Part shown: one piece after another, positions 8,358 to 17,635 of the stretch
Position numbering within the stretch: position 1 is the stretch's first letter
Layout: every line of letters begins with the position of its first letter
Source of the DNA: Winogradskyella sp.
GTDB lineage: Bacteria > Bacteroidota > Bacteroidia > Flavobacteriales > Flavobacteriaceae
Assembly (NCBI GenBank): GCA_002722255.1
Contig: PBLD01000010.1
Span: forward strand, 200,304-264,303
Reading direction: 5' to 3'
Length of the DNA stretch: 64,000 nt
The notes under the pieces: model-generated
The model's input: only the letters and a program-made list of their open reading frames with translations
Told to the model about the DNA's origin: nothing
Databases searched by the model: none
Translations under genes and position numbers: made by a program

Positions 8358-10895
8358 TTATTCTTTTAAAATACGTTTAGTATATGTAGAGTTTTCTGTA
8401 ATAACTTTAACTAGATACACGCCATTTGGTATAGATTTTAAGTTTATTGTTTTGTATTTAGAATCGATAATTTTCTTTCCTAACATATCATAAACTTCAA
8501 CTGAATTAATTTTGATAGGTGATTTAATTTTTATATGATCTGATGTTGGATTTGGGTATACTTTAACATCATTCATTGTTAGTACAAAGTCATCAACAGA
8601 TAAGGTTGAAGCTGCTCCATATTCATAAACACCTAAATCTACAGTTGCATTATGTATACGTTGATTAAATAATAAATCTGAAGTAATACCAGATGGCACT
8701 AAACTGTTATCTCCTGCATCTATAGCTGGCGAACCTGGCTGTAATGTAAAATCGTTATTATTGGCATTTGTAAAAAATGGGTCTGCATTTGACGTATTTG
8801 TTAAGTATGATAAGTTGTTAAAATTATCTTCACTAATAGAATTATTTACAAAAACCGTATTTGGATAATTAACATGTCCTGGGTTTACAGAAAGTCCAAC
8901 GACTCCTGATGCTCCTTGATCATTAAAATAAAATATTGAATTATTTATCGTTGCATTGTGAGTACTATTTCCGTCAGACCTTCTACTTAATGCTAAAGTA
9001 CCTTTAAGTGAACTCGAGTAAGTTCCATTATCTTCATTATTTGCAAAAGTACAATTGGTTATTGTTGTTGTTAAATTAGCTCCTGTATCATTTGCCCTTA
9101 TCCAAGCTGAACTTCCGGTGTAACCTAAAGCTGAACCACTAAAATTATAAGATACGTTATTAGTAAATAAGCAATTAACCATATCTAAGGTAACTGTTCT
9201 ATTTTGATTTACTAGAAAATATAAACCCGAACCATAACGACTTAAATTATTATTAAAAACACAATTTTGAAACGTCATACTTGTATTGTTATTCAAGTAC
9301 GAGCGTATTGCACCGCCATTTACCCCAAAGTTTTCATCAAACTCACAATTTTTAATTATTAAATTAGAAGTTTGTCCTCCAATATTTATTGCTCCACCAT
9401 AAGCGTTTGTACTTGAACCATTAGCGTGACCATACATAATTTTAAATCCATCAATCACAGCATTATCAGCATTTAATATTTGCATTACATGATACGAATT
9501 ATCACCTCTTGTACCTGAACCATGTCCAGCATCATCACCATTTAAATCGCCTGATAATATGGTTGGATTTGCTAAAATATCACGTTCTGAAATTGAAGAT
9601 TCCGTTCCATTAAAACCTCCATAAACATGAAGTCCATCAATAGCTATATTAAATGAGTCTGTTCTATTATTTCCTGGTTTGTATGTTCCTGCTGCAACCC
9701 AAATTTCAGAAGTATTAACATCTGCAGATCCTAACGCAAAATTAAGAGTAGTCATAGCGTTTGACCAAGAATCTCCACTACCATTTCCTCCTGAAACATT
9801 CGCATTTACATATATTCTTGATAAAATTGGTGCAGGTGTAAATTCTTGTACTGATAACTTTCCAGAGTCCATATATGCTATAAACATATTACCTGTAACA
9901 GGATTCATTTCCATCTCTGCAAAAAAATTGGCGCTTGATGTAGAAACACCTGGCGATGGTAAAGAACTATTAATAGTACCATTATCATTTATTATACTAA
10001 AAGACAAATTTTCTGAAAAGTCAGAGTACATTAAATAATTTTTATTATTAATTAAATTCTCTCTAAACTTAACCACATCTTTGGTCGTATTGTAATAACT
10101 AACTAATGACGTGTTTTGAAATATCAAAATCTCTTCAACAGTTCCATTCAATCTATAAGCTGCTGCTAATGTCTTATTATTAATTCCTGAAATTTTACGT
10201 AATGTTCTTCCTCCTATATACGCATACATATCAAAACTAGAAACATTACTACTGCTACCTACAGGTTTTCTTCCAACAACACTAGAGTTATCTGTACCTG
10301 CGTAAGCAACAAAATAATCGTTATAATTAACATAATCGTAATTATGATCTAAAACATATTGAGGTGAATTAATTAAAACTTCTTCTAATGCAGAACCAGA
10401 TAATGTACCACTAGGAAATTGAATTATTCTTAACTTTTTACTAGTTATTTTTCCTGCTACTCTAGCATCTCCACTCGAGTTAAATTGAATTTGAAATGGG
10501 TTATCTGTAAATCCTAAATTAATATTAACACCTCTAGCTACCCAATTTGTTCCATCAAAACTATAAACATCCATTTGGTCGTCTGCTGTTCTTCTGTAAG
10601 CTATCCATGGTTCATTTGTTACAGGATTAAACTTAATAGCATGGTTAGCAGAAGCCATATTAGATATTGTACCTCCAACAGCAACCCAAGACACACCATT
10701 ATATCGCATAACTTTGGGTTTATTACCGTCTGTTACATCATTATAAATAACATATGGACTTCCATCTATTGGATGAAATGATAAAGCAACATTATCTGTA
10801 AAATTTGTAAACTGAGGGCTTCCTACCTGGCTCCATTGTGCATTCGCAAATAAACAACCAGTAAAGATTAATAACATAAGTAATTTTGTTTTCAT
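8358..10895 (-). CDS. Secreted beta-helix protein with choice-of-anchor Q and T9SS type A sorting domain
   Basis: The 845-aa protein has a signal peptide (MKTKLLMLLIFTGCLFANA). Residues about 20-350 form a repeat region with motifs such as FHPIDGSPYVIYND, suggesting a beta-propeller-like domain. From about 365 (IYVNANVSGGNGSGDSWSNA) to 740 a right-handed parallel beta-helix follows, closing with the choice-of-anchor Q pattern PAIDAGDN and VDLGVYEYG. The last 75 residues are a type A C-terminal sorting domain (VYPNPTSDHIKI, VYDMLGKKI, GVYLVKV) that directs outer-membrane export by T9SS and surface attachment. It is a plausible cargo of the gldKLMN machine encoded at 58-63 kb. Its ligand is unknown, possibly a glycan or adhesion surface. 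Confidence 0.88.
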   Translation of the reverse strand: MKTKLLMLLIFTGCLFANAQWSQVGSPQFTNFTDNVALSFHPIDGSPYVIYNDVTDGNKPKVMRYNGVSWVAVGGTISNMASANHAIKFNPVTNEPWIAYRRTADDQMDVYSFDGTNWVARGVNINLGFTDNPFQIQFNSSGDARVAGKITSKKLRIIQFPSGTLSGSALEEVLINSPQYVLDHNYDYVNYNDYFVAYAGTDNSSVVGRKPVGSSSNVSSFDMYAYIGGRTLRKISGINNKTLAAAYRLNGTVEEILIFQNTSLVSYYNTTKDVVKFRENLINNKNYLMYSDFSENLSFSIINDNGTINSSLPSPGVSTSSANFFAEMEMNPVTGNMFIAYMDSGKLSVQEFTPAPILSRIYVNANVSGGNGSGDSWSNAMTTLNFALGSADVNTSEIWVAAGTYKPGNNRTDSFNIAIDGLHVYGGFNGTESSISERDILANPTILSGDLNGDDAGHGSGTRGDNSYHVMQILNADNAVIDGFKIMYGHANGSSTNAYGGAINIGGQTSNLIIKNCEFDENFGVNGGAIRSYLNNNTSMTFQNCVFNNNLSRYGSGLYFLVNQNRTVTLDMVNCLFTNNVSYNFSGSALGYTGSSAWIRANDTGANLTTTITNCTFANNEDNGTYSSSLKGTLALSRRSDGNSTHNATINNSIFYFNDQGASGVVGLSVNPGHVNYPNTVFVNNSISEDNFNNLSYLTNTSNADPFFTNANNNDFTLQPGSPAIDAGDNSLVPSGITSDLLFNQRIHNATVDLGVYEYGAASTLSVDDFVLTMNDVKVYPNPTSDHIKIKSPIKINSVEVYDMLGKKIIDSKYKTINLKSIPNGVYLVKVITENSTYTKRILKE

Positions 10896-10921
10896 TTTAA
10901 TTTGGTTTATCGATTAATATG

Positions 10922-10961
10922 AAAACAAAAATGCCTTTAAATATATACGTATTTAAAGGCA
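10922..10961 (-). terminator. Terminator of the LytTR two-component operon
   Basis: TGCCTTTAAATA pairs perfectly with TATTTAAAGGCA (12 bp, 6-base loop). Read on the minus strand, the hairpin is followed by TTTTTGTTTT, so it closes the response-regulator transcript and insulates the T9SS cargo gene. Confidence 0.8.
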
Positions 10962-10993
10962 AATTTCTGAAATAGGCTTTTCGACTTTTAAAG

Positions 10994-11743
10994 CTAAATA
11001 CTTTGCACTAAGGATAGAAACTCATCCTTTTTTTCGTTGGAAATTGAGACTGTTTTATCATTTTCCATTACAATATAACCGCCATCTTTTTTAATATATT
11101 CCTTTATAAATGCCAAGTTGATTAAAAAAGAACGATGCGGACGATAAAACATTTTGATGTTTTGAAGTATGCCTACGAAGAACTTTAAAGGTTTACTTAC
11201 TAAAATATCGCCTTCTGACAGTGTCGTAACATTGGTATACATGCCATCTGCTTCAAGCATAATGATGTCTGTAAAGTTTACAAATTTTATTCCGTTACTG
11301 TTTGGCAATCCTATTTTTTTAAAATTAGCATCTTCTAAGCTGCTTTTTAATTCTGTTAAACGTTTATTGATTTGTGAATTGCCTAAAAATTTAATCGCTT
11401 TATCTACTGCATCCTTTACTTGACTTGGTCTTACTGGTTTTAACAAATAATCGATTGCAGATAACTGAAAGGCTTGAATAGCATACTCACTGTAAGCAGT
11501 GGTGAAAATAATCTCGAAATTATGAACTTCCTTTTCAATAAAATTTAAAATTTCTAGTCCAGAATGTTCTGGCATTTCTATGTCTAAAAACACAATATTT
11601 GGTGCTTCTTGCTTAATTAATTCTACTCCAGACATTAAATTATCAGCTTGCAAAATTGTGGTTATTTTTGGGCAATTTTCTTCTACCAATATTTGCAGTA
11701 CTTGTCTTGCTTTTTTTTCGTCGTCTATAATTAAAGCCCTCAT
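10994..11743 (-). CDS. LytTR-type response regulator
   Basis: The 249-aa protein has an N-terminal receiver domain with the acidic pair in LIIDDEKKAR, phosphoacceptor Asp54 in VFLDIEMPEHSG, the Thr switch in IIFTTAYSEYA and Lys in YLLKPV. A C-terminal LytTR DNA-binding domain follows (about 145-245; INLAFIKEY, YRPHRSFLI, then a terminal FLSLVQ). It is the partner of the kinase just upstream: the kinase stop and this ATG are 2 bases apart. Target promoters are unknown. Confidence 0.93.
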   Translation of the reverse strand: MRALIIDDEKKARQVLQILVEENCPKITTILQADNLMSGVELIKQEAPNIVFLDIEMPEHSGLEILNFIEKEVHNFEIIFTTAYSEYAIQAFQLSAIDYLLKPVRPSQVKDAVDKAIKFLGNSQINKRLTELKSSLEDANFKKIGLPNSNGIKFVNFTDIIMLEADGMYTNVTTLSEGDILVSKPLKFFVGILQNIKMFYRPHRSFLINLAFIKEYIKKDGGYIVMENDKTVSISNEKKDEFLSLVQSI

Positions 11744-11745
11744 AA

Positions 11746-13617
11746 TTATTTATTTACAATTGGTATGTTTAAAATCACTTTAGTTCCTGTAGCTTCATCA
11801 CCTTGTTTTAAATCTAAAATCTCTACACCTATTTTTTGTTCTTTACCGTAGTTGAGCAAATCTAAACGCTCAGTAGTTGCTTTTAATGCAAATGATTTAT
11901 GCTGATGTTGACGCTTTTGATTTATAGCTTTGGATTTTTCTCTTCCAATGCCATTATCTTCTACAATACATTGTATTATGTTTTCTGAAGGTTTAGAAAT
12001 AGAAATACTTAATTCTCGGTTATCCTTTTTATGTAACAATCCGTGTTTTAAGGCATTTTCAACATAAGGCTGAACAAGCATTGTTGGTATTTTAATAACT
12101 TCGGAATTTGCTTTATCATCAACAGTAACTTGATAGTCTAAAGCATCTTCAAACCGAAGTTTTTCTAACTCTAAATACAGTTTTAGGTTATGAACTTCTT
12201 CTGGAATTGAGATAAATCCTGTATCACTAAAATGAAGATAATTACGAATTAAATCGGCAAATTTCCCTAAATAATCGCTTGCTAAATTCTTTTGATTTAA
12301 CACAATATAATCTTGAATAGAATTTAATGCATTGAATATAAAATGCGGATTCATTTGTGCTTTCAACGCTTTAAGTTCGCTGTCTTTGTATTGCTTTTCT
12401 AAAGCAAGTCTTTTTTGTGTTTCTTTTAATTCTAACGTGATTATTTCGGCTTGTTTTTTAGCTTTCAACCGGCTGTAATAAATTAATGATGATAGCAAAA
12501 TTAGAGCTGCAATAATAGAAGAGCCAATAAATAAATTTCGGTTTTTACTACTTTCTAACGTTGAAATTTGAAGTTGTTTTTCGGCTAAATCTTTTTCAGA
12601 TTTAATCTTCTCTGTGTCGTATTTGGTTTGCATATCTGCAATTAGCGTTTTACGCTCTTTGGATTCTAACGAATCTTTTAAAACCTCATAACGTTGTTGC
12701 GCTAAACTTGCTTTTTCTCTTTTATTTACAATGCTATAAGCGATATATAAATTTTGATTTGTGATTTTAGCATAGTGTAAATTACCTGTGCGATCAAAAA
12801 TCTCTAAAGCCTTTTCATAATAAGGTATTGCCTCATTATAATTGCCTTTTAATGATTCGGATTCTCCTAAAATTCTATATGAAGACGCTAAATTTCGGTC
12901 TTGCTTTTTACTCTTATAATATGGTATTGATGATTTTAAAATTATTATTGCTTTATCGTACTCACCTACATTTTTATAATAGTCACCTAAAACAGATGTC
13001 ATTATCATTTCTAGGTGTTTATTTTTTATTTGTTTGGCAATTTCTAAAGCTTTTAGTGTGCTTTTTTCAGCATTTTTAAAATCTTTTAGTTGCGTGTAGG
13101 TTTGCCCTAAATTGTAGTAATACCTTACCGTTTTCTTATCTAAAGGAAGTTGCTTAGATAATTCAACTACTTTCAAGGCTGTTTCTAAAGATTTTTCGTT
13201 ATTACCATAGCCTCTATACACTGTAGAAAGTATATTTTGGGCTTGTATTTTTTGTTTTGGATTAGCATTGATACTATCAAGAATGGCAACAGCTTCTAAA
13301 CTATGAGTAAGCGCTTCTTTAAACAAACCTCGAGTAACATAAATTCTTGCTAATTCTGTTTTTAGACTACTTGTTCTTAATGAATCATTTAATGATTTAG
13401 ATATGCTTATTGCTTCTTTTATGTAAGGTTCAGATTTTTCAATATCTTTTAAAAAATGGTAATTTGATAACGCTAAAAGGTTGTTAATTCTTAAAGTATC
13501 TTTTTGCTGAGTTGTTTCTAGTTTTTGTAATAAACTATCTAATTGGTAATTTTTTTCTTGAGAAGTTATAGTCGAAAAAAATAGCAGACTTAATAAAAAG
13601 AAAAGTTGTTTTTGCAT
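11746..13617 (-). CDS. TPR-containing LytS-type sensor histidine kinase
   Basis: The 623-aa protein has a signal peptide (ends STITSQEKNY) and about six tetratricopeptide repeats (residues 40-300). A coiled-coil and a single transmembrane helix (about 359-380, LFIGSSIIAALILLSSLIYY) follow, then a His_kinase (PF06580) domain with His425 in QMNPHFIFNALNSIQ and an ATPase with N-box PYVENALKHGL and G-box VEDNGIGREKS. The TPR part is predicted to be periplasmic and to sense a protein or peptide. This architecture is common in Bacteroidota. It is cotranscribed with the LytTR regulator. Confidence 0.92.
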   Translation of the reverse strand: MQKQLFFLLSLLFFSTITSQEKNYQLDSLLQKLETTQQKDTLRINNLLALSNYHFLKDIEKSEPYIKEAISISKSLNDSLRTSSLKTELARIYVTRGLFKEALTHSLEAVAILDSINANPKQKIQAQNILSTVYRGYGNNEKSLETALKVVELSKQLPLDKKTVRYYYNLGQTYTQLKDFKNAEKSTLKALEIAKQIKNKHLEMIMTSVLGDYYKNVGEYDKAIIILKSSIPYYKSKKQDRNLASSYRILGESESLKGNYNEAIPYYEKALEIFDRTGNLHYAKITNQNLYIAYSIVNKREKASLAQQRYEVLKDSLESKERKTLIADMQTKYDTEKIKSEKDLAEKQLQISTLESSKNRNLFIGSSIIAALILLSSLIYYSRLKAKKQAEIITLELKETQKRLALEKQYKDSELKALKAQMNPHFIFNALNSIQDYIVLNQKNLASDYLGKFADLIRNYLHFSDTGFISIPEEVHNLKLYLELEKLRFEDALDYQVTVDDKANSEVIKIPTMLVQPYVENALKHGLLHKKDNRELSISISKPSENIIQCIVEDNGIGREKSKAINQKRQHQHKSFALKATTERLDLLNYGKEQKIGVEILDLKQGDEATGTKVILNIPIVNK

Positions 13618-13702
13618 AATTAGGCTCTAATATATGCAAGATGGTAATTTCTATTTAAACAGATATAAAATATTTCTAAAATACCTCTTTGGGTTTCTAG
13701 AA

Positions 13703-13740
13703 CAAAAAAAGTCGCACCAAAAACGAACAAAGATGCGACC
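13703..13740 (-). terminator. Terminator after apbE
   Basis: GTCGCA (13711-13716) pairs with TGCGAC (13734-13739) around a 17-base loop. Read on the minus strand it is followed by seven T residues, then TGTTC. The remainder of 13618-13805 contains nothing else I can identify. Confidence 0.65.
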
Positions 13741-13805
13741 AATTCTTATAGTTACTGACTAATAGTCAATTATAAGACACGCACGTAGTAATAAAGTCAC
13801 ATAGG

Positions 13806-14783
13806 TTATTCCGGAAAGTCATTGAGACTCAAAGTTTCCAATTCTCCTGATTCATTTTCAAAAATAAAATAGGCTTTTAACTCAGAATGTCTGCCTAGTA
13901 ATACTTCAACTTTTTCTATTCCCATAGCCTGAAAAGCTGTGGCATAAGCATCTGCCGTCATACAATCTGGTGCTATAACCGAAACACTTAAAATGTTGGT
14001 TTTTGTTGGGTAACCAGTTCTTGTATTGATAATATGTGCATATCTGTTTCCGTTTTCATCGGTTTTAAACTTACGGTATGTACCAGAAGTTGCCATAGCT
14101 TCATCTTTTAGTTCTAAAGCTTTAAAAACAGATTGTTCTCCATCAAAACGTGGTTCGTCTAGGCCAACTTTCCAAGGTGCTTGTTTTTCATTGTTTATAC
14201 CTTTTACCCTAATTTCACCACCAATTTCAACCAAATAATCTTTAATGTTTTTACTTTCTAAAAATTCAGCGATAACGTCTACACCATAGCCCTTGGCAAT
14301 GGCATTAAACTCTAGATAAGATGTTTTTTGTTTTATAATTTTAGAGCCTTTTAATCCTACTTTGTTTAGACCAACAAACTTCATAAGACTATCTATGGTA
14401 GTGCTGTCGGTTAAAAATTTATTGGTGTCTGCTCCGAAATTCCAAGCATTAACTACATTTCCTATTGTTGGATCAAATGCACCTTCGGTATATCTATACA
14501 CTTCCTTAGATTTTTTAAACACACGTTTAAAATGTTCATCAACTTCTACATCTTCATTTTTGTTAATTCTTGAAATATCAGAATCTGGAATGTAGGTTGA
14601 AAGCGATTTATTCACCACATTAAAAAGACTATCAAACTGTTTTTGATAGTTTTCACCATTTTCAGAATAAAATTGAATATTGTATCCAGTGCCAAAAACA
14701 GGTCCTGAAACTTTGATGTTTTTAGGCTCTTTTTGACAAGAAAATATCGTGAAAAGAAGGGCTAATAAATAAAAATTCTTCAT
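13806..14783 (-). CDS. apbE: FAD:protein FMN transferase, lipoprotein
   Basis: The 325-aa protein has a lipoprotein signal (MKNFYLLALLFTIFSC, lipid Cys at 16), so it is anchored at the periplasmic face. It transfers FMN from FAD onto a Thr/Ser of target proteins such as NqrB/NqrC/RnfG. Family motifs are present: FGTGYNIQFYS, the FDPTIGNVVNAWNFG block, LEFNAIAKGYGVD, YLVEIGGEIR, MATSGTYR, HIINTRTGYP and the Mg-binding Asp in MTADAYATAF. No flavinylated target lies in the window. It is 5 bases downstream of a small conserved gene and shares its promoter. Confidence 0.95.
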   Translation of the reverse strand: MKNFYLLALLFTIFSCQKEPKNIKVSGPVFGTGYNIQFYSENGENYQKQFDSLFNVVNKSLSTYIPDSDISRINKNEDVEVDEHFKRVFKKSKEVYRYTEGAFDPTIGNVVNAWNFGADTNKFLTDSTTIDSLMKFVGLNKVGLKGSKIIKQKTSYLEFNAIAKGYGVDVIAEFLESKNIKDYLVEIGGEIRVKGINNEKQAPWKVGLDEPRFDGEQSVFKALELKDEAMATSGTYRKFKTDENGNRYAHIINTRTGYPTKTNILSVSVIAPDCMTADAYATAFQAMGIEKVEVLLGRHSELKAYFIFENESGELETLSLNDFPE

Positions 14784-14788
14784 CTTAT

Positions 14789-15166
14789 TTAGTTGAGGTT
14801 CATTTCTATGACTTGAATACCATTATATTCTATAAGATACTCTTCATTGAGGTAGATTGGTAAATTTTCACCATCAGGATTTCCTAATCCAACACCAGCA
14901 TATAAAACCTTGGCGTTTTTTTCGAAGGCATGTTTTTTGAAAGTTTCCATCCAAACTACATCATAATTATTAGGATTTTCTGGTAACATTACTGCTCTTA
15001 CAATTACAAAATAGTATTGGCTGTTTTTATCAATACAAACAAATTGAGGATGTCTTTTTAGCTTGCTATTTATAGCGACAAATTCAAAACCACGAGATTC
15101 TAAATCTTTACCAACATGATTCATGGCTAAGTTGTGTAATTCTTGTTTTGTAAGTGCTTTGCTCAT
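14789..15166 (-). CDS. Conserved small cytosolic protein linked to apbE
   Basis: This 125-aa soluble protein has no signal peptide or transmembrane segment. Its features are the N terminus KALTKQELHNLAMN, the phrase GFEFVAINSKLKRHPQFVC, and the ending YLNEEYLIEYNG. I recall similar Flavobacteriaceae proteins being auto-labelled as a Na(+)-translocating NADH-quinone reductase subunit F, but this one has no 2Fe-2S cysteine cluster, FAD or NADH motif, so that label should not be trusted. It forms a two-gene operon with apbE, which suggests a link to flavinylation or the Nqr complex. The function is unknown. Confidence 0.7.
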   Translation of the reverse strand: MSKALTKQELHNLAMNHVGKDLESRGFEFVAINSKLKRHPQFVCIDKNSQYYFVIVRAVMLPENPNNYDVVWMETFKKHAFEKNAKVLYAGVGLGNPDGENLPIYLNEEYLIEYNGIQVIEMNLN

Positions 15167-15204
15167 ATTATTTCCCTTGAAACTGAGAGTCTATTTAGTT
15201 TTAG

Positions 15205-15212
15205 CAAAAATA
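15205..15212 (-). promoter_or_regulatory. -7 element of the small gene-apbE operon
   Basis: On the minus strand this reads TATTTTTG, an exact TAnnTTTG match, 38 bases before the start at 15166. Confidence 0.45.
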
Positions 15213-15240
15213 CAACATTGAATTATTAATCTGAAGAAGA

Positions 15241-15258
15241 TTCCTGCCTTCGCAGGAA
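15241..15258. repeat. Small palindromic intergenic element (TTCCTGC/GCAGGAA)
   Basis: TTCCTGC and GCAGGAA form a 7-bp stem with a 4-base loop immediately downstream of the DUF4846 gene. The CCTGC/GCAGG core recurs in degraded form at 44187-44206 and 47415-47433. It resembles the short dispersed palindromes seen between genes in Flavobacteriaceae and may also end the DUF4846 transcript, though no T-tract follows. Confidence 0.45.
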
Positions 15259-15267
15259 TGACAATAC

Positions 15268-16131
15268 TTACTTAAATCTAACAAATTTCGCACTACTAAA
15301 CGTGTAATTGGAAACAGGTGTAATAGCATCATCTTCTAATTTATACCATGGAGAAATAGAAGAATCGGTTAAGTTTTTAACGAGGTGAACACTTTGTGCA
15401 GGTGTATTGCCTTGAAATAGAAGAAATAATTTTTCGCCTTTGTCATTAATAACTTCATCACAAAGCATTACAATATGTCCTGGGCTACCACCTTTTATTA
15501 GCATATCGCCAATTTTTAAATCTTTGGCTTTTATAGATTTTAGCTCGTTGTAAAGTGATAATGTACCAGAATAGGTGTAAATAAGATTTAAGTACTTATA
15601 AAAATTGTCTTTTGTGTGATTAGCACTTGCTGTTTTGTGAAAGGAGACTTTATTGCCACTAATTTTAGGTCTGTAGCCTTCTGCATATTTTTTCCAAGAA
15701 CAGTAATGACCAGAAGTAAAATTGAAGCCAATCTCATCCTTTCTGTTGTTATCCCATAGATATTCACTTCGTATTCTAATAAGGGCATCTGCGCATTGTT
15801 GCAAACCATTTTTTGGTACAGGAACTTCGAGTATGCCGATATGACCTCTTTGCCATAAGTACTCTGTATTATCGTAGTTTATGATTTTGCTGCCAAAGGC
15901 TTTGAGTTTGTAATTTCTAAGGTAAGCTTCAAAACTGCCTTTTGGGTATTCAACACGCTTATAACCTTCAGGTATGTTGACTCTGGATTTTATAGTCAAG
16001 CTATCTTTGTTGATTAAACTTGGAGTTTCAATTACAGCTTTTACCGTGTCGTAAGCTTTTTCTACAGGTTTAAATTGAAAGGCAATAAAAATTAAACCGA
16101 TAATAAGTAAGAGGAGTATTAGTTTCTTCAT
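15268..16131 (-). CDS. DUF4846 domain-containing membrane-anchored protein
   Basis: The 287-aa protein has an N-terminal hydrophobic segment (LILLLLIIGLIFIAFQF) acting as a signal or anchor, and a large extracytoplasmic domain. DUF4846 landmarks are INIPEGYKRVEYPKGSF-like text near residue 52, LWQRGHIGILEVP, QQCADALIRIRSEYL and the NlpC/P60-reminiscent GDMLIKGGSPGHIVMLCDEV followed by FLLFQGNTPAQSVHL. The GH...LF-QG pattern hints at a cysteine-peptidase-like fold, but I cannot place a complete catalytic triad. The function is not established. It is divergent from the SLC13 carrier. Confidence 0.78.
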   Translation of the reverse strand: MKKLILLLLIIGLIFIAFQFKPVEKAYDTVKAVIETPSLINKDSLTIKSRVNIPEGYKRVEYPKGSFEAYLRNYKLKAFGSKIINYDNTEYLWQRGHIGILEVPVPKNGLQQCADALIRIRSEYLWDNNRKDEIGFNFTSGHYCSWKKYAEGYRPKISGNKVSFHKTASANHTKDNFYKYLNLIYTYSGTLSLYNELKSIKAKDLKIGDMLIKGGSPGHIVMLCDEVINDKGEKLFLLFQGNTPAQSVHLVKNLTDSSISPWYKLEDDAITPVSNYTFSSAKFVRFK

Positions 16132-16187
16132 GACTGATTAACGTTATTTTTTAAAGATTTCGTATTATATTCCTACTTTTATTTAAA

Positions 16188-17624
16188 ATGACTATGTATC
16201 CACTATCAAAACGTTTGGGCTTAATCTTTGGGCCTTTACTATTTGTAATTCTTCAGGTTTTTCAGTTTAGTCTAATTTCAGACAAAGCAGATATTGTTAT
16301 TGCAGTTGCATTATGGATGATAATATGGTGGATCACAGAAGCGGTTTCTATTTCGGTTACTGCATTGTTGCCCTTGTTTCTATTTCCTTTGTTTAAAGTG
16401 ATGCCAATAGATGAGGTTGGTGCCAATTACGGAAGTCCAATTGTATTTCTCTTTTTCGGTGGATTTGTTTTGGCTTTAGCCTTGGAAAAAGTAAATCTAC
16501 ATAGGCGAATAGCTCTAAACATAATAAGACTTACAGGTACAACTCCCAATAAAGTTGTATTGGGTTTTATGCTTGCCACAGCCTTCATGAGCATGTGGAT
16601 AAGTAATACGGCTAGTGCTGTAGTAATGTTACCAATAGCCATGTCTGTAATAAACTTGCTTATAAATGATGCTGATGGTTTTACAAAGCAAGATCAAAAT
16701 TTTGCATTAAGTGTAATGCTTGGTATTGCGTTTTCTGCCAATGCAGGTGGAATAGCAACAATTATTGGTACACCACCAAACTCTATTCTAATCGGGTTAC
16801 TAGAGAATGAATACAACATGGAAATATCCTTTTTGAATTGGTTGATTGTCGGCTTACCTTTTTCCGTCATTTTAATCACTATAATTTATTTTGTTCTTAT
16901 AAAATTATTTCCGAATAAGGGATTAGAATTTGGAGCTTCAAAAACAGTAATTATAGACGAGTTGAATAAGTTAGGTAAACTCTCACCCAAGGAAAGACAG
17001 GTGTTAGTAACATTTGCTGTAATAGTATCACTTTGGATTTTTAGAACAGTCATTAATGGTATATTTCCAAAACTAGGCCTAACAGATACCATGATTAGTA
17101 TTTTAGGAGCTTTAGCGTTGTTTACAGTGCCGCATAAATTTAATAAAGGCGAGTTTATTTTAGAATGGAAGGACACTCAAAAATTAGCTTGGGGAATTTT
17201 GATACTATTTGGTGGAGGACTGGCTTTGGCAAAAGGCATGTCTGCAAGTGGTATTGTAGATCTAGTTGCAGAAACGATTTCTAAAAGTGAAATAAGTGTT
17301 TTATTCACGGCTTCGTTACTTATCTTCTTAATGTTATTTATGACAGAGTTGATGAGTAACGTGGCACTTACAGCCGTTTTAGCGCCTGTTGTTGCAGGTG
17401 TTGCTATTGGTTTAGAAGTGCCAATATTGTATTTGCTTATACCTGTTACAATGGCAAGTAGTTGTGCATTTATGTTACCAATGGCAACTCCTCCAAATGC
17501 TATCGTTTTTGCAAGTGGTTTTGTAAAAGTGCATCAAATGGCAAAGGTAGGTGTGATATTAAATCTTATCTCTGTAATCTTATTGATTTTAATGTTTCAG
17601 TATGTTTTGCCTCTCATATTTTAA
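16188..17624 (+). CDS. SLC13/DASS family sodium-coupled anion symporter
   Basis: The 478-aa inner-membrane protein has about 11-12 transmembrane segments. The two SNT-type sodium/substrate hairpin motifs of VcINDY-like carriers are present: MWISNTASAVVMLP near residue 145 and MTELMSNVALTAVLAP near 390. The NxxP-type motif GTPPNSIL and the second-half equivalent MATPPNAIVFASG are also present. It would import dicarboxylates or sulfate with Na+; the substrate cannot be decided. A second ATG at 16194 is an equally possible start. A cupin lipoprotein gene follows after 11 bases. Confidence 0.92.
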   Translation: MTMYPLSKRLGLIFGPLLFVILQVFQFSLISDKADIVIAVALWMIIWWITEAVSISVTALLPLFLFPLFKVMPIDEVGANYGSPIVFLFFGGFVLALALEKVNLHRRIALNIIRLTGTTPNKVVLGFMLATAFMSMWISNTASAVVMLPIAMSVINLLINDADGFTKQDQNFALSVMLGIAFSANAGGIATIIGTPPNSILIGLLENEYNMEISFLNWLIVGLPFSVILITIIYFVLIKLFPNKGLEFGASKTVIIDELNKLGKLSPKERQVLVTFAVIVSLWIFRTVINGIFPKLGLTDTMISILGALALFTVPHKFNKGEFILEWKDTQKLAWGILILFGGGLALAKGMSASGIVDLVAETISKSEISVLFTASLLIFLMLFMTELMSNVALTAVLAPVVAGVAIGLEVPILYLLIPVTMASSCAFMLPMATPPNAIVFASGFVKVHQMAKVGVILNLISVILLILMFQYVLPLIF

Positions 17625-17635
17625 AAGATTCAATT

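Noticed and set aside
9679..10038. Plus-strand open frame inside the T9SS cargo gene
   Set aside because: It is antisense to a well-supported 845-aa protein and has no family features.
12828..13079. Plus-strand open frame inside the histidine kinase gene
   Set aside because: It is antisense to TPR repeats and has no family features.
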